Assembly: GCF_910592395.1 (NCBI RefSeq)
Contig: NC_088311.1
Location: forward strand, 12,156,501 to 12,216,500
DNA length: 60,000 nt
Source of the DNA: Lineus longissimus
Taxonomy: Eukaryota; Nemertea; Pilidiophora; Heteronemertea; Lineidae
Direction: 5' to 3'
Shown: positions 43,572 to 53,449 of the stretch, piece by piece
How positions within the stretch are numbered: position 1 is the first letter of the stretch
Layout of the letters: each line of letters begins with the position of its first letter
Position numbers and translations under genes: made by a program
Notes under the pieces: generated by a model
What the model saw: only the letters and a program-made list of their open reading frames with translations
Databases searched by the model: none
What the model was told of the DNA's origin: nothing

Positions 43572-43687
43572 GATTACTGGTTGAGCTTCCTGTACAAAGC
43601 ATTGGTGGGAGAGCAAGTACTAAATGTGACGGTTTCTAGACATTCCAAATATGTGCGAATATACAGCCATTGCACAAATACAAAAAG
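43572..43687 (+). CDS. hpse: Heparanase-like gene, DYWLS exon
   Basis: A 116-nt exon between TTTGCAG and GTAGGC, entering in phase 0 and leaving in phase 2 (AG|G Arg). It codes DYWLSFLYKALVGEQVLNVT, then RHSKYVRIYSHCTNTK. D-Y-W-L-S-x-L-x-K-x-L-V-G and the H-C-T-N block match the heparanase C-terminal beta-sandwich region. Confidence 0.9.
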
Positions 43688-44410
43688 GTAGGCTTGTAAC
43701 GTTGTTTTAGCCCTGCTGAAAACAATTGACTCTTAAATGGGGTATATAAGGCAGCAGCTTCATTGTAGGGGGATTGATGCATTTAAAATTCTAGTTGACA
43801 TTGTCCTCAAAAGACCAATTTGGGACAATTGGAAATTACATCTTAACAAGCATTCAAAAATAGATGTATAATAAGTCTATATAATCCTTCAATGTCACTC
43901 TGTATGTTTTGTCCAAATTTCCTGTGAAATTGTGTATTTTGAATGTTCGCAAAAGTTGTCGAAAACTGTTTTTAGCCAATAAAGTCACTAGATTATGAAA
44001 ATAATTGTATTTTGTAACTCCTAACACAACTCCAAGGGAAGAAAACACTGTTCAAACATATATACAAAGTTTATTGAGGTTTTGGCCCCAAAATTGTCCT
44101 CCTACATCAAATGGTAGTGTTTGACTGTATGATATTCAGGATTTTGACATGTGTCATTGAGGCCCAATTTATTGGAAGTGATCGCTAGTTTCATCAGTTG
44201 TTAGTTTCATCAGTTCTGTACAATCTCCCGGCTTTCAGTATCGCTTCCTGTAACAGGAGACGATACTGAAAGCCAGGAGATCGTCAGGACAGATTGAAAA
44301 TTGGCTAATATGCTATCGCGAGTATGTCCGAGACTGGACATTTGGGCATGTTTCGCCATCACGGACATGTCCGTGCCTGAGCTTCAAAGTGTTAAGTTCA
44401 AGTCAGTTTT
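43688..44410. other. Intron with one short hairpin
   Basis: At 44230-44277 GGCTTTCAGTATCG and CGATACTGAAAGCC form a hairpin around TTCCTGTAACAGGA, which itself can pair. Otherwise nothing recognised. Confidence 0.6.
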
Positions 44411-46072
44411 TAGCTTACCGTTCAGGGGAACTTAAAAGATACTGCAGTGGCGTCTGTCGTCGTCGTCATCCATCATCGTCGTCATCCATCATCGTCGTCG
44501 TCGTCCGTCGTCAACTTTAGCCAAAAGAGTGGCACGTTTCTTAACCAATTGACAAAGAGGGTTCATACTTGGTGTGTGGGTACCCCAAGGCAAGACCTTC
44601 TTTCAAAATGAAAATGAGCTCAATTTGACTGCTTGCCATGGCGCTCTTTGAAAACGTATTTTGGCATAGATGCATCTCATAAGGGTGCACGAAATGTAAC
44701 CCAGGTTTTTGATTTTACCTACTTTTCAAGGTCACAGAGGTCAAAGTTCGCTATCGGCATCGCAGTTAGGGAATAGCGGCACGTTTCGTCACCGCTGGTG
44801 TTACTGACCTGAAATCTTGTACAGAAGTACCCCTAGGAAAAATGACCTCAGAGACTAAATTTGAGCCGGTCTGATTCTTGACTTTGCCACCAGCAGGCCA
44901 GAAGTGGAAACCCAAAAAGTGTGATATCTCTCTTATGAGTGACTCATTTTCGATAAAAATTTTATGGTAGGTTCTCCTAGCAAGGATACATCATAATCGT
45001 ATGGTTTTTGATTTAACCTACTTTTCGAGGTCAAAGGGCATAAATTGGCCGTTTTCGATAAAAATGTTATGATATGTTCTCCTAGAAAGGATACATCACA
45101 TATCATACAGGTTTTGATTTGACTTAATTTTCAAGGTCCAAAGATACAAATGGCGTAAATTTGCCGTTTGATTGTAACTATATGGCATGTTTCTTTACCG
45201 CTACAGCTATGAACTTGAATTTCGGTACACCTGACTCTGTACATCATGTTATCTCGGACACCAAATTTCAATCCAATCTTATTCTCCACTTGGCCACCAT
45301 GAGGCCAAAACTAAAAAAGTAAAAAGTGCATTATGTCGCTTATCGGCTCACTGCAGGGGAGTCTATACAACACCGTCCGTCGTCGTCGTCTTTATCCTGT
45401 TTCAAAGCCAGTGGCACGTTTCTTAACCGCTTGAGTGATGAACTTAAAACTTAGTACACAGGATCCCCAGCTCAGGTGACCTCTGTAAGGATACATCACG
45501 TATCATACAGGTTTTGATTTGACCTACTTTCCAAGGTCACATAGGTCAAATGGCATAAATTGGCTGTTTGAGTGTAACTATGGCACGTTTCTTAACCGCT
45601 AATGCTATGAACTTGAAATTTGGTACACATGACTCCCTATGTCATGTAACTTTGGACATCGAATTTCGATTTCATCTGATCCTCGACTTGGCCACCAGGA
45701 GGCCTATACAAAAAACACTAAAAAGTGCGATATCTCGCTTATTAGTGACTTGTTTTTGATGATATTTTTATGGTAGGTACTCCAAGCAATGATACATCAC
45801 ATGTCGTACTGACTTTGGTTTGACCTATATACTATACATGTAGAATGTTTCTTAACCAGGATGATTTCCTAACCACCAAATATCTAGACGGTGAGCGCAA
45901 TGGCCCCTGGCTGTTTCATTAGTGATTTGTTTTCGATGATATTTTTATGGTAGATACTCCAAGCAACGATACATCACATGTCATACCAACGTTATGCTAT
46001 ACATGCAACATGTTTCTTAACCAGGATGAATTCCTAACCACGGTGAGCACAATGGCCCTGGCCGTTTCATGT
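44411..46072 (+). repeat. Dispersed AGGTCA-rich repeats, composite of several copies
   Basis: Starts AGCTTACCGTTCAGGGGAAC with (GTC/ATC)n runs. A second start (GGCTCACTGCAGGGGAGTC) lies at 45343, with internal ends GGTGAGCGCAATGGCCCCTG (45890) and GGTGAGCACAATGGCCCTGG (46040). An exact AGGTCACAGAGGTCA lies at 44729, with several variants. It ends only 45 bp before the next heparanase exon. Confidence 0.7.
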
Positions 46073-46117
46073 TTATTTTGGATCCATCCTTTAATGATAT
46101 GTCACCTTCCATCTCAG

Positions 46118-46261
46118 GACTGGTTATCTGAAGGGGTCAATCACAGTGTATGGCTTGAACTTGTTAGAAGAGGATGTGACCATCATCCTGCCACCACAGC
46201 TGAAGAGTCATCCTATAGAGCAGTATCTGCTAACTCCACACCTTGGGGATCTTACTTCTCA
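46118..46261 (+). CDS. hpse: Heparanase-like gene, last exon confidently seen
   Basis: A 144-nt exon between CATCTCAG and GTGAGT, entering in phase 2 and leaving in phase 2. It codes (R)TGYLKGSITVYGLNLLEEDV, then TIILPPQLKSHPIEQYLLTP and HLGDLTS. It matches the heparanase region with the Y-x-x-N-L and Y-L-L-x-P blocks. About 40-50 further residues, the S-V-x-L-N-G region and terminal strand, should follow in one or two more exons. I did not find them convincingly. Confidence 0.85.
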
Positions 46262-47015
46262 GTGAGTATAAAACAGACATGTTCAACCACACCATGGACA
46301 TGTCCAAGTGTAATGCATTCAAAGTTATAAGGGACTTTTGGCAAGTTCACAATTCATGCCCATATTGCCTCTATGGTTTGTATGTATGGTGTTTTCAGAT
46401 CTTTCACATTTCCCATGTGTGATATGTACGTGATACACTGATTTACATGTAAATGTACTTGATTGAGCAGTTACTTGGAAGAACCAATTTCATTTCACCT
46501 TTCAATATTATACAGGACAGGATAATGTTCTACGTAATTTCGATGGAGATATGTAACACGGGCGTGAATTTTGAACTTGCAGAAAGTCCCTATTGTCCTA
46601 GCGTTAGCATTACTAAAGTTAGTCTGGTAAGTCGGCCTGCTGGTTTTGCGAAGTCAGTATTTAATCAAGTGCAGTCTTGTGGCTCAGTTTTCTGCACCAT
46701 AGGGAAGAGTTGAGAGTACGGCTGCATTGTTTATCCTCAACTTGGTGTTGTGGCTTGCCTTGCTGCTCCATACATTGGCCAATTGTCAGAAGGTGCTGCA
46801 TGCCCTACCGATCCAAACATTCAATGCCGTGTCGAGTGTCACTGTTTTGCTGACATTAACTGAGTTGTGTTTGAGATGGTGTTGGGGGGGGGGTTCAGCA
46901 GAGAATGGTATATCTAATTGGTCATGTATCTGTTGTATTTGGACCCAACTAATTTTGTATCTTCATTATGCAACAGGCAATTTAAAAAATGCCAAAAAGT
47001 AACTTTTTTGGCTCA
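46262..47015. other. Unrecognised sequence after heparanase exon
   Basis: A frame at 46513-46629 (DRIMFYVISMEICNTGVNFE) lies between a TTATACAG acceptor-like and a GTAAGT donor-like site, but it does not resemble the expected heparanase C-terminus. A G run lies at 46886-46894. Confidence 0.4.
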
Positions 47016-47155
47016 CTGTTCGGGGAGTCTATACAGACTATACAGGCCAAGGTAAGATCGGACTGAAATTCATTGTCAGAGGTCACCTGACCTGAGGGGT
47101 CCTGTGTGCAAAGTTTCAAAACGGGTCATTCATTTGAGATATCACACTTTTTACC
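47016..47155 (-). repeat. Dispersed AGGTCA-rich repeat, inverted fragment
   Basis: Carries GTCAGAGGTCACCTGACCTG and CAAAGTTTCAAA, the reverse complement of the family's CTTGGTACACATGACCC / GGTCAGGTGACC region. The same fragment, also inverted, continues at 47935-48065 beyond an inserted repeat. Confidence 0.55.
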
Positions 47156-47931
47156 CCTCAGCCCAAATGGGCTAGAGGGAGGGGTATTGTCGTCACGTGC
47201 GCCGGGCGGGCGGGCCGGCGTCTGCTACTTGGTTTCAAGGAGAACGACTTTGACAATCAATTCAATTTTTGGTATGTAGATTGGGGATGACTAGAAAAAG
47301 GTTTCTTTCGAAAACGGGCTTGTTCTGATTATCAATATGGCCACCAGGGCGGCGTGTTTGAAATTGGTTTCCGTCAATTTCGAGGAGAACCGTTCGTCTG
47401 ATCAAATTCATTTTTGGTATGTACGTTGGGGGTGACTAGAGGAACATTCCTTACGAAAACTGGCTCGTTCTGATTTTCAATATGGTCACCAGGGCGGCGT
47501 GCTTGAAATCGGTTTTCGTCAATTTCAAGGAGAACCGTTCGTCCGATTAAATTCATTTTTGGTATGTACGTTGAGGGTGACTAGAGCGAGGTTCCTTTTG
47601 AAAACCGGCTCGTTCTGATTCTCAATATGGTCACCAGGGCAACGTGCTTGAAATCGGTTTCCGTCAATTTCGAGAACGGCTTGGAGGATGGAATCAATTT
47701 TTAGTGGGTGTAGGCCTAATGCAGTTTTGTAAGGGGAAGGTTCCCTTCGAAAATCAGCGCGATTCGTAATTCAATATGGCTGCCAAGCTCACATCCTTAA
47801 AATAGGTTTCCACAATTTTAATTTCCATATGCAAACTAGCCACTCCACTAAGCCAACTTCACCAATATCTCACCTTCAACCTTAATAGGCTGAGGGGTTA
47901 TGCTCGCTTTGCGTTGCTATTTTTAGGTTTC
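47156..47931 (+). repeat. Dispersed repeat, CAAATGGGCTAGAGGGG family, copy 2 with internal triplication
   Basis: Same start and end as 40365-40835. It contains three tandem units of about 120-145 bp, each with CAATTTCGAGGAGAAC-like, TTTTTGGTATGTACGTTG-like and CAATATGGTCACCAGGGC-like blocks, where copy 1 has fewer. Confidence 0.75.
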
Positions 47932-48065
47932 CACTTCTGGCCTCCCGGTGGCCAAGGGAAGAATCAGATCGGACTGTAATTCATTGTCAGAGGTTGCCTG
48001 ACCTGAGGGGTCCTGTGTACAAAGTTTCAAATTCCTAGCCCTAGCGGTTAAGAAACGTGCCATTG

Positions 48066-48560
48066 TTTTTAGCTCAGCTGACAAAGTCAGCGGAGCTAGT
48101 AGAATAGCTGTTCAAATGGTGTCCGTCCTGCAATCCATCCATCCATCTAGGGACCCATCTGTGGACAAAATTGGACATTTCTGACCGGGAAGGCCCAGCC
48201 ACTTCGTTGACGGTGGTAAATTAGGAGTTGCCCAAGGTGAACTCAAAAAACGAAAAATCAGCGCGATCCGACCTATATTAAGAGAATGAGGTCGTTTCGC
48301 GTTTAGATTTCTTTCCCTTTTTACCTCGGTCCACAGAGCAAATATGGCTGAATATTTTTTAATATTTTTTCATTTTTTACTTTTAATGGAATTAATTTAG
48401 TTTTCACCGCCAGTTGGCGCTGCAGGCACATTGACTGAATTTTGGCGATTTCAAATTTGGCGGTGGCTCAACTTTTTGCAAGCAGTGCTGCTGATTGGCC
48501 GATCGATAGAAGAGATGCCACCATTTAAAAATGGCGGTAGTCGCTGCTTCAATGAAGGTG
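48066..48560 (+). repeat. Repeat starting AGCTCAGCTGACAAAGTCAG
   Basis: Opens with a hairpin (AGCTCAGCTGAC / GTCAGCGGAGCT) and continues with CATCCATCCATC and unique-looking sequence. It resembles the hairpin-first layout of the other families here. Only one copy in the window. Confidence 0.4.
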
Positions 48561-48599
48561 AGTGAAATTTCTCATGTTCAATCGGTTGATACTCTTTTA

Positions 48600-49945
48600 A
48601 TATTATCAGTGCAGTGCCCTAGTAAGCGCGCAGCGCCTTTAGGTTGGGGGGAAACCCCCCCAAACCCCCTGGTTGGGACCCTGCTATAGTTCCATCCGCC
48701 AATTTTTTGTTTTGATAGACAGTTTTCTCCGTGTATCGCATTAGCAGTAACTCAACTCCATCGTCATAATAGCCGGCAAAGAAATGGAAAATGTCCCCCC
48801 CCCCCCCCCGAAAGGTGTCCAGACTATCGTAGTCTGGGACTCTGGCAGATTCTAATGTAAGTGCAAGCTCTATTGAACTCGCGCAACTGTCGCCATGGAG
48901 AGCCCCCCCCCCCAACCCCCGTCCTTCTGACATGTTTTAGCCAGTGCATTGGGGGGAAGGCCCCTCAAACCCCCTATTGGCCTCTCAATAAGTCCTTCCG
49001 AGCTGCTTACCCTGGGGCGCTCGGGTGGAACCCCCAAATCTTCATGATGGTGCAGTCCTTTGACACGTTTAACCCAGAGCGAGGAAGAGGTACTCCTTTG
49101 ATGGTACCCTAACTGCAACCCTCAACCATCATTACCCTTCCTTTTCACTGGCATGATATTGGCAAGACTCCCTAGTGGTCGTACTGGTGGCTTCCATGAG
49201 ACAATTGTTTGTGGTCGTACCTGGGCAACCAATTCAAGGGGTCAGGGATCTCGGGATCAGGTTTTTCCCCCACCAACATATTGCCGAATGGTTAATGCAT
49301 AAAAAATTGGTTGGAAAGGGTTTTTGCTGGCCAAGAGACTTGAAGACACTTGACTCTTGAGGAACACCAGACTGATGAACAAAGAACCTGAGGAACATAG
49401 AACCCTCTTCATACCTGGGAGCATAAAAAGCCTGCTAGCGAATATTGATTATTCTTTAGAAAAAAACGGAAGATCTGCAAAACCAATGGTACCCCATAAA
49501 AACATACATTCCTCCTTGAGGTGTCTTCGGATCCCACCACGGCCCGTGTGGAATTCGTTCAAAAGGTTTATTGAAATCTCAAAATAAAATTTTTTTCTCG
49601 AAACGCCTGCCCGTCTTTTGCTTCATTATTTCGGGATTAAATCCATTTTAAGCATCTTTTGGATATTATCACTAAAGTTTCAAAAATCAAAACACATATG
49701 TCAGGGGGGTAAACCCCCTGAAATTGAAGTTTAATTAAAAAACAGTGAGAATAATCGTGTGGTGGTCTCTCGGAGCTCAGAATAGTCGAGTTACTACTTT
49801 CGCGAGTTTATCTCTTCTGGCGGCCATTTTAAGTCAAATTTAAGCCATTTGAAACGAATCCATGGACTTGAGAAACATTGTTTACATTGGATACGTCGTA
49901 TGCACGTTAACCATAGTAGCGCTTCGCAGAGAAGCCTTTGGATAT
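48600..49945 (+). repeat. 1.35-kb unclassified repeat, copy 2
   Basis: Matches 34830-36215 almost throughout, including poly-C tracts at 48798-48810 and 48903-48912 and the conserved frame (LMNKEPEEHRTLFIPGSIKS; VWNSFKRFIEIS). An upstream frame common to both copies has MMVQSFDTFNPERGRGTPLM before a stop. No terminal repeats were recognised. Confidence 0.75.
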
Positions 49946-50829
49946 ATTACGGAAATGTTGTGCACAAATTAGCGAAAGTTGGTGCTCGTCTCATGTCATT
50001 TTAGAGCGAGAAATTTGTTTCAGACGATCTCTATCACTGAAAAATCGCTTGCATAGCTTCGAATTTTTGTGAAAATAAGTATCTGAACTTGGTTTCAAAT
50101 AGTCTAGAGAGTTACCTTTGTGGTGATACATACAGTATGTGATAAATATTTGTGGAATTTGTGAAATTCGGCTTTCAAACATGCCGATGATGCAAGCGAT
50201 CTCACGTGAATTTTGCAAGTCCTGATTTGTCGACCGGGTGTCAAGAATCACTCGCCTTAATTCAGTTCAAAGATCGAAAATAATATCTGAACTCAGTTTC
50301 AAATAGTCTATGCAATTATCATTTCGGTGATATATAATGCATGCATGTAATAATTGATTAATCTGCCTAAAACGCACAATTAAAACGGCGAAAGATCTTG
50401 ATAAACACTCTGGTGGCGGTCGCACTAAATAACGACCAGTAGGGCCCGAAGTCTGGCGGAGAAAAAAAGGTAGCGCCCGGAGGTTGAAACGGGATTTTTA
50501 TGCACTTTTAACTGTATATTTATGTTGTTTAGATGTATTTCTAACAGTTCTGTAACTTTGATGACCAAGCTTGCACCCAAAGTTGGTAAAATTGATGCTT
50601 GTTTATGGACTGCGCGAGCGACCGGAGAATTCGCCGTCGCCTGAGTTGTTGTGGTTGGCAATTTTGCAACAAATCTCGCCATTTACGTTTGTTTTCTCCC
50701 TGTCTGGTCATTGGCCGTGAAGAAAATTATTTTGAAAGTCACATTATGACATCGTAGTATGAATTCCACTGCAGTTTCGTTAGGCAGCAATGCTCATGTT
50801 TTTGGTTTGCAATCCTGTACTGTCTGTAC
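49946..50829. other. Unrecognised stretch
   Basis: Two related blocks (CTGAACT(T/C)(G/A)GTTTCAAATAGTCTA) at 50084 and 50289 suggest an internal duplication. No coding was recognised. Confidence 0.4.
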
Positions 50830-50834
50830 ACTGC

Positions 50835-51955
50835 GCTTATGGCACGCCAAAGCGGAATTATTTCAACCCTGTACAAAATATTAGCAACATTTTAAAAACG
50901 ATCCAACATTTTCAGAAAACAAGCCAACATAAGCGGAATTATTTCAACCCTGTACAAAATATAAGCATTATTTAAAAAAAGATCCAACATTTTGAGAAAA
51001 CAAGCCAACAATTTTTTTTGACATTTAGAAAAATTCGTTAGAAAAAAATTATTTTGGGGTTAAACTCTTTTTCTTCATAAAAAAACTTTAAAAATTCATT
51101 ATTTCGTGAAAAAAATATAATTTTTTTTTCTTCTCTTGAAAATATTTTTCCGCAACATTTTTTTTTAAATGTTGACAAAATTTTACGGCAACATTTATTT
51201 TCGTTCAAGATTTTTTTCTTGCAACATTTTTTTTCGTCAACAATCTTTTCGTCCAACAACGAGCGCCACCTGTGAACAACTAATTGAACTATATCCCCTC
51301 GAGACGAGGTTTAGCTACGGGGTACTTCTGGCATGTTTCTTTACACGAATATCTTACGCACGTGGTTGTCACCACAATCCTAGCTGCACACTAATCACCA
51401 CCAACCAACACGCAAACTTATTCATCTGATCCTATGTGAGAAGTATGATAAAAGGCGCTTGTTTTGAGATGGCAACAACAACATACGAACGAACGAACGA
51501 TCAGAATTCCCGACCTGCTATGAGTATGAAGTACCCCAGCTTAACCTCGTCCCTGCGCGCGAGTTCTATTAGCAGTTCATAGGTGGCGCTCGTTGTTGAA
51601 CGGAAAAAATGTTGAACGGAAAAAATGTTGCCAAGAAAAAATGTCGAACGAAAATAAATGTTGCAGTAAAATTTTGTCAAGATTTTTTTTTAAAATTGCG
51701 TGGAAACATTTTTAAGAGAAGAAAAAAATGTAAACGAATTTTTCGAAGTATCACGAAAAAAAAATTGTTGGCTTGTTTTTTCAAAATGTTGACATGCGTC
51801 TAAAAATTTTTATCTTTTTTAAAAGATTGTCGGGTATATTTTTGAAAGTTTAAATAGTATTTCTTCTCTGTTGCCAAGAAATTTGTAGTTGCTAATATTT
51901 TTTCAGGGTTAAAATGATTCCGCTTTGGCGTGCCATAGCGCTGTGCATGGTTGTA
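50835..51955. mobile_element. AT-rich foldback element
   Basis: The ends GCGCTTATGGCACGCCAAAG and CTTTGGCGTGCCATAGCGC are inverted. Further paired blocks include GGAATTATTTCAACCCTG / CAGGGTTAAAATGATTCC, ACAACGAGCGCCACCTGTGA / CATAGGTGGCGCTCGTTGTT and GACGAGGTTTAGC / GCTTAACCTCGTC. The arms are about 480 bp, imperfect, rich in A and T runs, with a short unique centre. The left arm holds a 78-bp tandem duplication (50850-51005). Low-complexity lysine-rich ORFs here are not genes. Confidence 0.75.
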
Positions 51956-52457
51956 CTGTTGGCTGTAAAAAAAGACAAAAACGATAGCCTTAGAGGATAA
52001 CTCAACAGGCCCTCATGATTCAATTGATGGACACCTTATTTGATAGTACCTCATCATTAAGTCCACTAGATCCTGTTCTGTCACATGTCGTAGACGATAG
52101 ACAATTTTCAAAATGTAGTACACCACTCGCTCATCTTTAAGCCCAGCTCTTGGCTCACATCATGTGGGCACGGTTGGCTGTTGAGTGTTATGGTTCAGTC
52201 TGTGAGACTAATTTAAAGAGGTTACACTTTTATTTTGAATTGGAAAACAGCCCACAGGACTGACTTTTCCCTGAGTAATAAGTGTGCCCTTCGAAGGTTA
52301 AGTCTCTTTCTGGATTTGCTTCCATAGATGCCTTGTTCAGGATATCATCTGACCGATGCCTGGTCAAGCACAGACTGTATCCGGTGGTGTACATTTCCCC
52401 GTCTATGTCACCCTTTTTTTTTCAGTCAGTGTTAATTTCTCTTCTCTTTTTTTACAG
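51956..52457. other. Unrecognised stretch
   Basis: Nothing recognised; ends in a strong polypyrimidine tract and CAG at 52457. Confidence 0.4.
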
Positions 52458-52672
52458 ATTTACTGTTGTTGGTTATTGCAAGAGGAGTCGTTGGCACATT
52501 TCAAGTCCAGGAAAGCACTTGCTGTTCCCACATTCAGAGTAAGGTGTGCTTACTCGTTTTACTGCTTTCCATTCCCGGAGAGCGTTATCAAATATCTGCC
52601 GCAAGGCAACAAATATCTGCTGCAAGGCGCTTCAAATATCTGCCGAAAGGCATCAAATATCTGTCACACCAA
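52458..52672 (+). other. Possible terminal heparanase exon, doubtful
   Basis: After a good acceptor (TTTTTTTACAG) one frame reads LAHFKSRKALAVPTFRVRCA then YSFYCFPFPESVIKYL, faintly like the family's terminal LPxFSYSFFV strand. However, it needs phase 0 entry, whereas the exon at 46118-46261 leaves in phase 2, so at least one more exon would be required. Three ATCTGCCGCAAGG-like short repeats follow (52590-52665). I treat this as a candidate only. Confidence 0.25.
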
Positions 52673-52907
52673 TAAAGTTCATTTTGTTAACCAACTCTTT
52701 ATCTTCTTTTCTTCACATACAAAAAAGACCGTCCCAAACATTTGGCTGCATCCACTTCATCAATGTCCAGACAACAGTCGGTTCATTTGACCATTGTAAA
52801 GCACCAGGCCCCACCTCACAAAATACACTGTAATAATTATGTACCTTGTGTCCATGTGCATGTTATTAGTTCCACCTACGCTGCATGAAGCCAAGGACTC
52901 CACTCTT

Positions 52908-53449
52908 TGACGTCACCACACAACTCCTTGACGTCATCACACACCCCACTGCTGCAACGGCAATAGAAATGACTTTACGTCATATAGCAGGGTGACGTCA
53001 ACTCAGTACTTCAGCATGCACTGATATAGGAAGAAGGTCTTCGCACCAGCACTTCTGCGTGCTAGACGTTATAGCTTCACGTTGCCTCATAATAACGGTA
53101 CCGACACACACTTGGCCCTTGCCTTCACCTATCCATTTCAGCTGAGCGCCAGGCCCTTGGGCCTCTTGTTGAAATACGATACGTCTAATAGGATACTGTC
53201 GGCTCGACTCTGGAATGGTAAAATTTAAGCACCTTCAAAAAGCAGACAATGCATGCAAAACTTCCAAAAACTGTACGACACCGAGCTACTTACTCTCATG
53301 TTACTCCTCGTGTATCCATTGTACTCCAAATCGGATCACAAATAGTCCTTAAAAGCGCACAAAGAAACCAACCACCCAATGAGCCCCATTGATATGACAA
53401 AATGGCGAAAAAGCTATATCATCCTGTAACACGGCCTGCTGTGACGTCA
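52908..53449. promoter_or_regulatory. Cluster of four perfect CRE palindromes
   Basis: TGACGTCA, the consensus CREB/ATF site, occurs at 52908-52915, 52929-52936, 52993-53000 and 53442-53449. The first three fall within 93 bp. No downstream gene start was identified, so function is unknown. Confidence 0.5.
53130..53172 (+). repeat. Terminal fragment of the CTTGGGCCTCT repeat family
   Basis: TTTCAGCTGAGCGCCAGGCC then CTTGGGCCTCTTG matches the end of the repeat at 13800-14525. Confidence 0.6.

Noticed and set aside
46513-46629. Acceptor/donor-bounded frame DRIMFYVISMEICNTG as next heparanase exon
   Set aside because: The phase does not fit the upstream exon without an in-frame stop, and the sequence lacks the S-V-x-L-N-G region.
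51038-51803. Lysine/asparagine-rich ORFs
   Set aside because: Low-complexity A/T runs in the arms of a foldback element.
52458-52541. Phase-2 reading of the exon-like region (ending in LLFPHSE before a stop) as the heparanase terminus
   Set aside because: The phase fits the upstream exon, but the residues do not resemble the family's terminal strand.
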